From: Gonatopus flavifemur
Taxonomy: Eukaryota; Arthropoda; Insecta; Hymenoptera; Dryinidae
Direction: 5' to 3'
NCBI GenBank assembly: GCA_018340375.1
Contig: JAFFJZ010000017.1
Coordinates: forward strand, 372,001 to 436,000
Length of the DNA stretch: 64,000 nucleotides
Shown: piece after piece, positions 1 through 11,275 of the stretch
How the letters are laid out: every line of letters begins with the position of its first letter
Position numbering within the stretch: the first letter of the stretch is position 1
Position numbers and translations under genes: made by a program
The notes under the pieces: generated by a model
The model's database searches: none
The model's input: only the letters and a program-made list of their open reading frames with translations
What the model was told of the DNA's origin: nothing

Positions 1-598
1 ATACTTGAACAGAGATTTCTTCTATCATATTCTGTTATGAACCATCAATAGCACTCTTCCAGACATCTACCTTACACAAAAACTTAGCTAGACTATGTGC
101 TTCAATACAAATTATACAATATATTCCTGTTTCAATAAAAAAATTACAATCTATTTGATACTGCACCTAAATTCTACAAAGAGGATTCATGAACATTTCT
201 CAAACCATGCATCATTCGTGAATAAAAACCCTGACAAGCTTAACTGATGTCTTTTTATGAAGAACTATGGTATTTCAGTGCCCGGAACGTGAGACAAAAG
301 TTAAATTCGGTCTAAAATTTTCCAAGGGCACGATACTTCAGGTCTTTTTTCTCCTCTTTCTTTCTTTTGAATATTCCAATAGGTTGACAAGATTCCTACT
401 GATTTATAATCCTCGGGCAGACGTTCTTTTTTCGCGTCTCTCATCGTCTCCGCGTGTATTCTAATGACGTATACACACGATGGAAATATATTCAACGGTT
501 TAAATTACTCACAGAGTATTTCAGTACAATGTCGAATGCTAACATAGCTGTTGTTAGGGTTTGGCGGTTATTGGAATTTATCCATCCATTTATAAGGT
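1..598. other. No gene recognised
   Basis: AT-rich sequence with only short open frames on both strands. I see no motif, repeat or inverted structure before the (ATC)n tail of the LINE that starts near 599. Confidence 0.6.
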
Positions 599-1375
599 AC
601 ATCATCATCATCATCATGAAGTAATCAGTCTTATGACTGGTTTGATGAAATCCTCCAACCCTGTCTATTATCCGCTGACCGCTTAATTTCTGCATATCTA
701 CGACAACCCTAATCTTGTATAATTTGCTTCATATAACTTAATCTAGGTCTACCTCTTCGAGTTTGACCATTCGTTTTTCCTTCCAATATTGTTTTCAATA
801 AGCTATCATGCCTTAATGTGTGTCCTATCAGATTACTTCTTCTTTTCACGATCTGTCTCAAGAGACTTCTTTTTTCATTTACCTTCTCAAGTACTTCTTC
901 ATTTTTTACTTTCTCTATCCACTTTATTCTAAGCATCCTTCTATAACAACACATTTCAAAAGCTGCGAGTCTTCGTTGGTCCGTTTTTCCAATTGTCCAA
1001 GTTTCGGAACCATATAATGCTGTGCTCCAAACGTAACTCTTCAAGAATTTCTTCCTTACTGCTGAGCTAATATTCTTCGAACATAGTCACTGTTTCTTTT
1101 GGTGGAAAGCCTGTTTCCCTTGTGCTATTCTTGCTCTTATATCTCTTTCGCTTTTACTGTTTTTTGTAATTATGCTTCCTAGATATTTGAATTCTTTGAC
1201 TTGCTGAATTGTCTCTGCATCTATTTTGATTTTCGTTCTTCTTGATAATTTCGCTGTTGTACAAATCATGAATTTTGTTTTGTCCTTATTTATATTCATA
1301 CAATATTTGTCTAGTAATATCTTTTTCAAAGTATTGAGAGTATTTTCTAACTCACAAGTAAACCTACCTTTCTGT
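599..1375 (-). mobile_element. 5'-truncated RTE-like LINE, copy 1 (RT 3' end)
   Basis: Remnant of a non-LTR retrotransposon read on the minus strand. Two open pieces are visible. The piece at 1087-1461 carries the post-catalytic RT segment 'EFKYLGSIITKN'. The piece at 709-1044 carries the C-terminal 'YGSETWTIGKTDQRRL' and 'CYRRMLRIKWIEKV' blocks. They are in different frames, so the copy is frameshifted near 1045-1090. The 5' end is lost around 1375, before the FADD catalytic motif present in the copy at 10305. The 3' end has a short conserved tail with the hairpin CAGTCATAAGACTG and a (TGA)n tail at 600-618. The microsatellite tail and RT blocks fit the RTE group; the clade is tentative. Not functional. 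Confidence 0.88.
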
Positions 1376-1992
1376 GACTCATTTTTCATGATTTCATTGG
1401 GACTCAACATACTTGTAGAATAGTGGGAAATAAGAGACACGTATTTTTTTATATCGACCATGGTGAAGGTTTAGGGGGTGAAACACCCCTCAGAAGATTA
1501 TTTCGTATATTAGTTTTGGTAGAATATCATGGAAACTATGAGAGCTGGAGAAAAATGTTTGAGACCAAAGTTTTACTAAAACTACCATTCTCGAAGATGG
1601 CATTATCATATTTCGGAATAATCCGAAATTTTCAAAAATCCCTCCACCACCGCCCCTCAATTTTTCAAAATTCCAAAGTTGAGTTCACAATAATTACAGG
1701 AAATTTCACGACAAATCCATTGGTATGGTACAAAATTATTTTCCCCAATTTCATTTTCGAGGAACGAGCCGTAAATAATGCACTATAGTGATATCATACA
1801 AAATATCAAAATGTTGAACAATTGACATGACGGCCGGATTACGCAAAATATTAAGCTCGCTCTTTGCCGAACCCAGGAATAACCAACGGGGAGGTAGCGA
1901 GAATCTATTCCCATTTGGTTTTTTCTTTATTTCTCATCATTTTTTTTTATTTTTAGTATATTTGGTGTGTTTTTTTTATTTTTTATTTTTCA
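1376..1992. other. No gene; T-rich stretch with 56-bp duplication
   Basis: No coding signal recognised. At about 1935-2045 a T-rich segment beginning 'tcatcatttt' and containing 'tttttagtatattt' is present twice, 56 bp apart. It overlaps the broken 3' end of the neighbouring transposase relic. Confidence 0.5.
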
Positions 1993-3038
1993 TCATTTAT
2001 TTTTTTGGATTTTTAGTATATTTCGTGTTTTTTTTTGTTTCTTGTTTTTATGTTTCATATTTCTGAAATTTTTCCAAATCCTAAATCCAAATACATCCAG
2101 AGGTTGAATCATTCCTGTTGTCCCTGGAGGAATCGTTAGGATTTTAATATTTTTGGATAATTCATCCATTGCATCGGATGTTTTCGAATTCTGACCACTC
2201 CAAGAATCTAAAAGTAAAACACTGTTCTCGTCACAATTAGGGAGATAATATCTCTGAACCACGTCTGAACAAGATTTGTTGTCATTTTACCCGATTTCGA
2301 AGCCAACACAAGAACATTTTCAGCCTGGAAGAGATTCGATTCCACTCGAGGCCCGAATTTCCCATCTTTTTCTTGTAAAATTATTAGGAGAGGTGACAAA
2401 AGAATACCACTTGCCGATATGATCGGTTGAATCGTATAATTGTGAGTCATAGAATTTTTTGATTGAGTTATGGTCTCAATTTTTTGCTGTCCTTTTTTGT
2501 TAGGTTTTTTTGTTATGAATTTATTTATTTTTCTAGAAACAATGAGATGACTCGTTTTGAAATTATGGATCCATTTGTCGAATGCTTTGAAAAAATCTTT
2601 CGATAATTGAAATTCATTTCTAGCCCTCAAGGCCCATCTGCGAATATCCAAATCATGAATTGGTAACGATTTTTCTAAAGATTTTTCGAATTCAGTCATT
2701 ACATACTCTGATATTTTGCGTAATTTATCGCGCGTATTCCCACCTTCTGAAATTTCTTTGTCCTATCTATAAAGTTGTTGCTTTGAAGTGACACGTTGAA
2801 AGCTGGATTGTACCGTCGCCAATTTTAATTTATCTTTTTTTCCTGATTTCCAAAATCCAATTGCTCTGCGTTTATAGTCTAAACTGCATTCTTGTGTACA
2901 TCCAATGGATACCGTCATATTAGAACTTGTAATATCTTCAATATAGTCATCATCAATTTCATTAACTGGCACTGTTTCTGGAATAACACTGGTTTCATCA
3001 AAAATCAAAGATTTATACGTTTCTAAATACAGAGAATC
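1993..3038 (-). pseudogene. Pogo/Tigger-like (DDE_1) transposase relic
   Basis: Degenerate transposase on the minus strand. The N-terminal part (about 3038-2766) has 'YKRRAIGFWKSGKKDKLKLA', a helix-turn-helix style segment. It ends at an in-frame TAG (2763-2765) and continues in the same frame to 2208 through a CENPB-type binding segment ('IHDLDIRRWALRAR', 'HLIVSRKINKF') and the DDE_1 core ('HNYTIQPIISASG', 'QEKDGKFGPRV', 'SKSGKMTTN'). After a frameshift at about 2210-2262 follows 'LLLDSWSGQ' and 'IPPGTTGMIQPLDVFGF'. The segment normally carrying the first catalytic Asp, between the DNA-binding part and 'HNYTIQP', is missing, so an internal deletion is inferred. The C-terminus dissolves into T-rich sequence. 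I could not define terminal inverted repeats. Inactive. Confidence 0.85.
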
Positions 3039-3126
3039 TTATTTTTTCTAATTTTTTTCTTTATTCTAATATGGCTGCGCCGCCATCGCATCGCATCGCA
3101 ATAAACATCGAGCGAGCACTCCCTCC

Positions 3127-3295
3127 CAGTGCTGCCAGAAATGAAGGAGCTCCAGCGTTCTACCCTCTCCATATACCATTGCAAAGCACGCACGCTATAA
3201 CTATAGATGTCATATATATAGTTATAGCGTGCGTGCTCTGCGATGGTACATGGAGGGGGTAAAACGCTGGAGCTCCTTCATTTCTGGCAGCACTG
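3127..3295. mobile_element. hAT-type foldback MITE with 8-bp TSD
   Basis: Two arms of about 78 bp fold on each other around an 11-bp loop (3206-3216) with only a few mismatches. Termini are CAGTGCTGCCAG and its complement. They are flanked by the direct repeat CTCCCTCC at 3119-3126 and 3296-3303. An 8-bp duplication plus CAGTG-type ends is the hAT superfamily signature. No coding capacity. The transcript would form a long hairpin, so it is also a possible small-RNA source. Confidence 0.88.
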
Positions 3296-3713
3296 CTCCC
3301 TCCACAACGATCAATCTCGCACACAGTGATTTTCACATCACTAAAATGATGCTCAACCCAAACCCGAGTGGGAAAATTGATCAGGATTCAATTAGGGCTT
3401 AATCCAAACAAATCAGGGCCAAGTGAGGAATCGATGTGGAATGTGACGCATAAACGATCAGGTCCTAATCGGGTGCCCATGAGGGTACAATCAGGCCCAT
3501 AACAATCATCTTACATCCAAATATAGTGTCCTAGCTAACATAATTGATGAATGAATCTTGAAATGACTTCAAATTCTGGAATATTATCGAAGCAGATGTA
3601 GTTGATTGATTCATAAACAATCAATTCTATTTTTTCCGAAAGAAAAGGGAGGTTATTTCAACTCTCTGAAGTATGAGTCAAGTTAGACGTTTCATAATTC
3701 ACTGAAAAAACTT
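3296..3713. other. No gene recognised
   Basis: Unique-looking AT-rich sequence. The part at 3370-3500 has several 'aatcaggNCC' and 'aatcgggtgcccat' motifs that resemble 8105-8185. A shared decayed MITE is possible but not demonstrated. Confidence 0.4.
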
Positions 3714-4199
3714 CACAGGCGTTATTCTGCAGTCAAAATTTAATGATTTCCTATTTGGCAAAATTTGTTCGAGGTTTAGTTTTTGAAATATTAGAATTTA
3801 TATATTTTTTTTTTCGAATCCACATCATTCAAAAGCACTGTGTGTTACATACTTGAGCTTGACACCATTGGCTACGTTAGGAAACGGCGGATCTCTGGAA
3901 AAAATGTACTATTCTGTCATTTTTCGATTTAAGGTTATAGCAATTTCAAATTTTTTGGCTTCCAGCCGATCAGAATCCAGCAACTTCGAGTTATTATAGC
4001 TACAAAACATGGCATGACTGGATACTTTAATTTTTTTCTCAGAGATCCGCGATTTTCCAACTTGACGAATCGTGTCAAGCTGAAGTATGTAACACACAGT
4101 GCTTTTGAATGATTTGGGTTTGAAAAAAATCCTAAAAATGCTCCTAATCTCAAAAACTAAGACTGAACAAAAATTTTTCAGACCGGAAATACGCCTGTG
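3714..4199. mobile_element. Foldback element, CACAGGCG ends
   Basis: Imperfect palindrome. The outer ends read CACAGGCGT (3714) and ACGCCTGTG (4191-4199). Inner arms at about 3820-3905 and 4020-4112 share 'catcattcaaaagcactg', 'tgttacatactt' and 'cggatctctg' in inverted orientation. I found no clear target duplication and no coding capacity, so the superfamily is unknown. Confidence 0.7.
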
Positions 4200-4250
4200 A
4201 ACTATGAAACACCCGGTGTATAGATATAAACATGGATATGGGTATGTATA

Positions 4251-4575
4251 CAGGGTGTCCCATTTTAATCTGTCACTTAGAATATCTCGAAAACAAATAG
4301 ATTCAGAAGAAAATGTTCCGGGAAAAAAATGTAAGAATCTGAGGGGGGAATCCGATGGTGAACTTGGCTTTGACCTCAGATCCCACTTTCAAGGTCATTC
4401 TGAGGTCAACTCATCTTTTTTAAATGGAATCCCCTATTTTTTACTACCGGTTTAGATTCTACGCTAAAAACCAAGGAACTTTTGAAGATTCTTACATTTT
4501 TTTCCCGGAACATTTTCTTCTGAATCTATTCGTTTTCGAGATATTCTAAGTGACAGATTAAAATGAGACACCCTT
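4251..4575. mobile_element. Mariner-type MITE, CAGGGTG ends, TA TSD
   Basis: Terminal inverted repeats of about 90 bp begin CAGGGTGTCCCATTTTAATC on the left; the right end is the near-complement with AAGGGTG. A TA dinucleotide flanks both ends (4249-4250, 4576-4577). The interior ('ggctttgacctcag', 'caaggtcattctgaggtcaa') matches the long inverted repeat of the mariner-like transposon at 57246-59184. This looks like an internally deleted, transposase-dependent relative of that element. Confidence 0.85.
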
Positions 4576-4609
4576 TATATGTGTAAATAGATGTATGAAT
4601 GAATTTACG

Positions 4610-4668
4610 TGTGTATATTTGTATATTTGTATATGTATATATACATATATGTATGTATGTATGTACGC
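4610..4668. repeat. TA/TG and (TATG)n simple repeat
   Basis: Low-complexity tract 'tgtatatttgtatatttg...' running into 'tatgtatgtatgtatgtac'. Confidence 0.8.
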
Positions 4669-4729
4669 ATGATCCACTAGAGCTCCCGAATTATTGTGGC
4701 AGATTTTGTATTCAAGATATTCCAAAATT

Positions 4730-5801
4730 GGTAGGGGGTCTTTTGGCCGAATCGACATGATTTGACAATCGATAATCGATTTCAGAGAACACCCCATACA
4801 GGAAACCCCGAGAATGTAAAAACAGCCAAGAATCGGCCCATGTATGGCTACCATTTAATGGCCAATAATGGATTCACATCATTGGCACAACTGTGGCCCA
4901 CCACTGGCTGATAAGAAAGGCCAGCAATGAAAACAGCCGATAATCAGCCGATGTACGGCTACGGTAAACGGCCAACAATTGATTCTCCGTTACTGGCTGG
5001 AATATGGCCTATTACTGAGTGAAATGGATTCCAAAGTTGAATGTATTGTATTCGTAATCACCCCTGAAAAAAGTTTGTTTTGACCTTATTTCTATTACGT
5101 TGAATAAATAATTCATATCCATCAAATACGTTTTACATGATTCAAATGAATTCTTATTCATATAGATAATCAATTACTTTCTCATGTAAATAACAAAAAA
5201 ATTTGAAGGAATAAGCAACTGAATTCAACTGATTTATCGAGAATACTTTTGACTCGTATAATTTTACATTTGAGATTGTCGAAATATCAGGCATGCAAAT
5301 CTATTTGGAAAAAAACATCCATTTCTGATCTTGTGAAAACTGGAATGACAAACATCCCAAAAACAAAAAAGTGTTTTGGGTCACGCTTAACCACTCATTT
5401 GAACTAATACTGCACCGATTATTCTGGAACGCAGTCATATTACCATTGGATATCATTATTATTATGCCCTCGTAATCTGCCATTGATGGCTAACACTCGA
5501 ACATTATCCCGAAATTTCTGGCCATAAATCGGGATCACTTAGCCCCATTACTGGGCCAATCAATAATTTTATACATGGCCCATTATTTATTGCCATTACT
5601 GGACCCACGTTATCATCCAGCAATTAACCATTGATGAGCCATTAATGGGCGCCATTAACGGGCAAAGAACGCCGTTTGTGGTCCAGTAACGTGCCATTAT
5701 TGGGCCAATTGTTGAACCCTGTATGGGACTAAAGAATGACTAGCGATTGTCAAATCATGTCCATTCGGCCAAAAACTTTTTTGGTCAGGAGACCCCTTAC
5801 C
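4730..5801. mobile_element. GGTAG-ended DNA element, 9-bp TSD (Merlin-like?)
   Basis: Ends GGTAGGGGGTC and GACCCCTTACC lie inside a direct repeat TCCAAAATT (4721-4729 and 5802-5810). Subterminal segments 'tttggccgaat' and 'catgatttgacaatcg' are inverted copies of each other. Both flanks inside the ends are packed with TGGCC/GGCCA and 'ccattaNtgg' motifs (4840-5030, 5490-5710), like subterminal transposase-binding clusters. No transposase frame. GG termini with 8-9-bp duplications would fit Merlin, but this is inference. Related copies are at 6407-7404 and 45920-46071. Confidence 0.75.
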
Positions 5802-6406
5802 TCCAAAATTCAACTATAATTTCATTACTTTGTACTTTATTCTATTAGACAGAAAAATACTCTAAAAATAATCCTTGATGGTGAACATTATTATTGATCG
5901 TGTATTATTATTATTGTTGTTTTCATTATCATCATATTTTATTAACTATTCATACATTTTTATTTGTAAAAATCTAAAATCAAGACATTTTCCATAGATA
6001 TCACTCAAGCTTGTATATGTTATATGATTAGTATACACAAGCTTTTATAATTCTTCGATTTGAAATATTCCTGTCATGACATTTTTTAAATAAATTGATA
6101 TGAGATTGATGATTTATATTCATTCATCAGGAATTCATTTTTATATCAACAGCGTTGCTCAAATCTGTTCATGGGTCACATTTCTAGTCCTCAATTTCAG
6201 TCAAACCAAATTTCTAACGGAATCAACTCACCAAAAATTCACGTCGAATAGAATAACCAATGACGCACAGAATTTCCAGCCGATAGACACCCTGAAGAAT
6301 ACGAATGTTACCATCCGAGCATGCTTTCTTTCTACCAAAATACTCTAATTTGAATTCATAGGAAAATCCATACTTCAGATCGTTCGGATAACCACACACT
6401 TTTTTC
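5802..6406. other. No gene recognised
   Basis: AT-rich sequence with a short TTA/TTG microsatellite near 5900-5945. Nothing else recognised. Confidence 0.5.
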
Positions 6407-7404
6407 GGTAGAGTGTCTCAGTCCCGAAGGTCAATTTTCCCGAAAGTCCGATACACCGAAATGCAGAATCCTGTTGTGTGTTGAACATCTACAAATCCTG
6501 GTATCACCCATACAGCACCGGGAGGTCTTTTGAATGTTCAAAAAACGTGCTTGATTACACAGAGAACGTGGAAATAACGTTTCGGGATGTTCTAAGAACG
6601 TCACATGTATGTCCCAGGTACGTGCAAATGTCCCGGTTCGTTCTATTCATTTGCACCGTGCGACGTTCTGGAAGCGTGTTTAATAAAGGTTTCCACACTG
6701 AAAAAAAAATTTATTCCAGTCAAATAAATATTTATTTGTCCTGTACCAAAAAAATATTTATTAGAATCAACAAAATATTCTTTGGAACCAAAACAATTTA
6801 TTGGAATCAAATAAACTATTAAAACCATCTATTTAATTCAAATAAATTATTTTGGTTCCAAAGAATATTTTGTTAATTCTAATGAATATTTCTTTGCTAC
6901 GGGACAAATAAATATTTATTTGACTGGAATAAATTTTTTTTCAGTGCATTACGTTGTGCGAAGCTGCGCATATGTTTTGAAAGGTTAGTTTTCATGAAAG
7001 TATGTTGGGAAAACATTATGAGAACGGCCCGTAGTAGATGAAAAGAACGAGTTAAGAACGTATTCAGGGGCATCCAAAATGCAGGTACTCTAAATATTTG
7101 AAAAACTTACTCCTCGGCGACCAAAACACGCAAAACCAAGTACATGTTTTCAAAACGTTGAGAGAACTTTCTGTGCTTTCTGGGTAGTGAAACCAACGAT
7201 GCCCAGTTGGCTTGGAACACCCCAAATCTTATTTTTAGATATCCATTGTTTTCATAGGTATTGAACACACGATGGAAGCTACAATGTCGCCACAAAATTT
7301 CAGTACCCTAAAATATAACAGTTAGATGGCTAGTAACATCTAGGAATATTTCGGTACATTGAACTTCCGGGAAAATGGACCTTCGGAACTGCGACACTCT
7401 ACCA
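6407..7404. mobile_element. GGTAG-ended DNA element, second copy type
   Basis: Ends GGTAGAGTGTCTCAGTCC (left) and GGACCTTCGGAACTGCGACACTCTACC-like right end form an inverted repeat of roughly 60 bp with mismatches. The terminus resembles the element at 4730-5801. The interior has many 'aacgt'/'acgttct' motifs and no transposase. Poly-T flanks obscure the target duplication. A separate foldback is nested at 6696-6946. Confidence 0.7.
6696..6946. mobile_element. CACTG-ended foldback MITE, 2-bp TSD
   Basis: Almost perfect palindrome of 251 bp. The ends read CACTGAAAAAAAAATTTATT and the complement, and the interior is rich in 'aaataaatatttatttg'. A CA dinucleotide follows both ends (6694-6695 and 6947-6948). 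Nested in the element 6407-7404. Confidence 0.85.
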
Positions 7405-8339
7405 TTTTTTTAAATGCACGAAGCACTTGCAAGTGTCTAGTTTTAGGCTAGTCAAGCGTTACAAAACTCGCGAATCCCTAGATCATTTCAACTTGGAAAT
7501 ATTTGAAAAAGTAATATTTCTGATGCCTATTACACTTGTACTTGTTTTTTATTTTTTTCCCCGATGAAAATTTCATGCTTCCGACAATTACGCAACATTC
7601 GCTAGCTCCGCAAAAAGAAACAGACGCAATTATTGGTATTAGAAGTATGAATGATGGGAATACTCATTGTTGGATGTAGATTTTCGATAATAAGATTTGT
7701 TTTTTGAAATGGAATCTGACTTATAAATGAAACTGAAACTGGCACCCGTAAAGCTAGCAGCCGATTATCATAACTTTTTCCACAAAACTTTTATCAAAGA
7801 TTCAAATATCTGAGACATTTAGTAGAATGCCACTCAATTGATTTTTGATATGAACACAGCTGGAACCACATTGAATCAAAAGTTACAACAATTAGCTGCT
7901 AGCTTTAGGTTGTTGGTTTTAGCTTAATGATTCATAACCTCCATTCGTATTATTCACAAATTTGAATGAGTTTGAATTATAAATAAAACTATGAATTACC
8001 CTTCAACTGATGAATCAAATTGTTTTTCTTCAATTTTCTTCATATTTTATCAAATTTTCTCCATGATTAATGAAAAAAGCAGGTATAAAATGGAATTATT
8101 CTGGCCCCGATGGGAGCCCTGTTGATACCCAATTAGGTTGTAATGATTTTTGCGTCACATTCACCATTTAATCCTTGTTAGGCCCCGATTATTATTATGG
8201 CGTTACTGATGGAATTTCTAAGAAAGTTTTGAAATTATTAACACAAGCCTTCGATTGTCCTCAATACGATATCGAATCTGTTATCAGCGAAGATTAAAGA
8301 ATATTTAGTTCACATTTAGAGAATTTGATTGAAGATGCT
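7405..8339. other. No gene; weak inverted repeat
   Basis: No coding signal. Segments 'taaagctagcagc' (about 7750) and 'gctgctagcttta' (about 7896) are inverted copies, suggesting an old foldback of about 160 bp. Confidence 0.45.
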
Positions 8340-8645
8340 ATGCAAGATTCTTAATAATAGTTGGTAATAACCATTTTATGGCTTTCACAGAATTCGATTA
8401 AACGTTGTCCTCTTTCATTTCTTTTTCCTAACGCAAAATCTCCTATTATGTTGCCCTCTTTTCCTTGCCCTACTACCGCATTCCAGTCGCCTATAATCAT
8501 CAAATTTTCTTCTCCCTTTACATATTCTATCACTTCTTCTATTTCATCGTACGTTTTTTCGATATCTATACTTGTATGTATACTTGAACTATAACAGTGT
8601 CTACCGGTTTCGTTCTAACTCTGACCATCATTACGCGTTCGTAAG
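8340..8645 (-). pseudogene. LINE endonuclease (APE-type) fragment
   Basis: On the minus strand the frame at 8351-8533 contains 'ENLMIIGDWNAVVGQGKEG', the GDxNAxxG motif of the apurinic-type endonuclease of non-LTR elements, followed by 'ERGQRLIEFCESHKMVITN'. Upstream, in another frame, 'VRTKPVDTVIVQVYIQV' gives the preceding endonuclease strand, so there is a frameshift near 8575. Only about 300 bp of the domain survives, with no RT beside it. It may belong to the same LINE family as 599-1375, but the pieces do not overlap so this is inference. Confidence 0.85.
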
Positions 8646-9686
8646 GTACATCGCGTGAAATTTTTCTTCCGGCAGTTTCACGTTGAAAATTTATTTCCCA
8701 AGGTTAGAATTCTTCTCAATCGTTGATCGATTAACTTTGAAATTCACGTGTAGCTGAAACTTTCTTTCAATTAATATCGAGATTGAAGTATGAAAGTGTT
8801 ACTCGGCATGTTTGAAAACATCTAGAAGACATTGCAGGACCACGTGTTACGACGTTCCTATGACTTTTGTATCGTGAAGATAATGTGTGCATGGGCAATG
8901 ACTGTATTAAATGTTACATAGAACGTGTATGATCGTTGCGCAGTGCATCTCTTGACAGGAAAGTACGTGGGATGATGATGACCTGTTGAGCCTGACAGGC
9001 GATGCAGTGCAGCAGCTACTGCGTGACTTGATCTACCTCAATTATTTTCACTTGGCCTGAGTCTCTTATGTACATTGGCATGTAAAGATTGGTATCTAAA
9101 AACACGAATCGTCGAAGGAGTCAGGAACGGTGAATACAATCGAATAAATCATACCAAACCTTTACCTTTTCGTGTTTATTAATTTCTACATTTTCGATTT
9201 CTCCAAACAAAGTCTTCCCAATCAAATTCGAAATATTACAATACAAATATCTTCTTCGTAACGATAAGGATTATGTATATATATGTATGTATATTTTTTT
9301 TCTTGACTCTTGACTTGACCTCGTTAACATTTTGCGGTCAAACGGCGCCACCCAGGCGCCATTTGCAACCTAGTAATATTTTATTCATCGAGTCTTATGA
9401 GCGTGATGATTATATACAGAGTTGAGATTTTAACCTTAATTTGTTTATGCTTTGAATATCTTGAGAGATTCCGCAACCAAGTATAAGTGCTTCGAAGTTC
9501 GATTTTATGATGCACAATTCACGTCAGGAAATATTTTTATCATTCATAAATCAGATGTAAGTAGCGCATCGAGGGGAAAAATGTATTTATCGGAATATTT
9601 CATCGATATTGTACGGTGAGAAATTGTCAGAGTACTAATTTCTGCTTTGTTAGCATGACTGGGGCTGTGAATAATTTTGATTATAA
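8646..9686. other. No gene recognised
   Basis: Mixed-composition non-coding sequence. The stretch 9330-9370 contains the small inverted motif 'ggcgcca...ggcgcc'. No open frame of note. Confidence 0.45.
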
Positions 9687-9694
9687 TCAGGCGT

Positions 9695-10017
9695 CAGGGC
9701 CATCTTTAAGGCAGAGCACACCGGGCCCGAGCCCAGGGCCTCCTGCAAAAGGGGGGGCCTCTTCGTAGAGAATGGATAAGATTTTTACATATTTTCTTAA
9801 AAAGGTTACTTGAACAAAATGAAATCAAGTTATTTTTAAAATAAAACTAATTCTAGATATACGAACAAGTGGAAATTCAGTCAATACTTATTTTAAAGAA
9901 AAATCATAATGATTAACGTTAGAGTGGTTTTTGAAAAATTTCAAGATTTTACGTCTCCTTACATGGGCCTCCACTCTAAGTCGGCCCAGGGCCTTGAAGC
10001 AATGAAAGACGGCCCTG
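9695..10017. mobile_element. hAT-type non-autonomous element, 8-bp TSD
   Basis: Ends CAGGGCCATC and GACGGCCCTG are flanked by the direct repeat TCAGGCGT at 9687-9694 and 10018-10025. Subterminal 'gggcccgagcccagggcctc' and 'cggcccagggcctt' are G+C-rich and inverted. No transposase. Duplication length and CAGGG ends support hAT. Confidence 0.9.
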
Positions 10018-10304
10018 TCAGGCGTTATTCTGACGTGCGATATGAACTGAACTTACGTTATACCAAAATCATTGAACACTCGAAAAATTCAGAATTCGTT
10101 TGAGCAAGATACGAAGAATATTATGAGAAGAATGAAAGTAGTACATATGTATCAGCAAAAAAATCATTAGTAAAAAATGAATATAATCAGACGTCTAAAT
10201 GTAAAATTTAATTATTGAAATCATACCGTGTTATGAATAATTTTGACAAAAATGAAAAATGACTTCTCCTCCTCAGTTGTTGAGGAATATTTCAAGAGTT
10301 CGAT

Positions 10305-11275
10305 ATCTTTTGAATTAGACATAGAGGGTCAGGAAGGGGAAGCACAAATAAGAAGAGGGGTGAGACAAGGATGCTCATTATCGCCACTGATGTTCAATTT
10401 ATATATAGAAGAAGCAATGAACGAAGTGAAGGAGGAAATTCAATCGAAATTACAGATTCAGGGAGAAAATATAAGTATGTTGAGATTCGCGGATGACATA
10501 GCTATATTGGCCACGAGTAGTACTGAGTTAGAAAATATTCTCAACACCATGAGAACAATATTATTGGAAAACTATTGTATGAATATAAATAAAGCCAAAA
10601 CAAAATTCATGATGTGTACAGCAGCGAAAACAGCTAGAAGAACGAGAATCAAAATAGATACCGAGACAATTGAACAGGTGAAAGAATTCAAATATCTAGG
10701 AAGCATAATTACAGAGAACGGCAAAAGCGAAAGAGATATAAGAGCAAGAATAGCACAAGGGAAACAGGCTTTTATCAAAAGAGACAGTTATTATGCTCAA
10801 AAATATAAGCTTGGAAGTAAGGAAGAAATTCTTGAAAAGTTACGTTTGGAGCACAGCATTATATGGTTGCGAAACTTGGACAATGGGGAAAACTGATCAA
10901 CGAAGACTTGAAGCTTTTGAAATGTGGTGTTATAGGAGGATGCTCAGAATAAAATGGATAGACAAAGTCAAAAATGAAGAAGTACTCGAGCAGATAAATG
11001 AAGAAAGAAATCTTTTGAAACACATCGTGAAAAGGAGAAGCAATCTTATAGGACACACATTACGGCATGAGAGTTTATTGAAAACAATATTGGAAGGGAA
11101 AATGAATGGTAAAACTGGTAAAGGTAGACCTAGAGCAAGTTATATGAAACAAATCGTACAAGACAAGGGATGTAGTAGATATGTAGAAATTAAACGTTTG
11201 GCGGATAATAGACAGGGGTGGAGGGTTTCATCAAACCAGTCGTAAGACTGATTACTTCATGATGATGATGATGAT
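10305..11275 (+). mobile_element. 5'-truncated RTE-like LINE, copy 2 (RT)
   Basis: Best RT copy in the window. The frame from about 10305 to 10896 contains 'RRGVRQGCSLSPLMFNLYIE', the catalytic box 'MLRFADDIAILA' (F-A-D-D), 'MNINKAKTKFM' and 'EFKYLGSIITENGKSERDIR'. A second frame (10793-11245) continues with 'LKSYVWSTALYGCETWTMG' and 'MWCYRRMLRIKWIDKV', so a frameshift lies between about 10790 and 10850. The 5' end is cut before RT motif A. The 3' end has the conserved hairpin CAGTCGTAAGACTG and a (GAT)n tail at about 11258-11275. No endonuclease is attached; the copy is dead on arrival by 5' truncation. Confidence 0.92.

Noticed and set aside
3370..8185. Shared MITE between 3370-3500 and 8090-8185
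   Set aside because: Only scattered short motifs in common; no ends or colinear alignment by eye.
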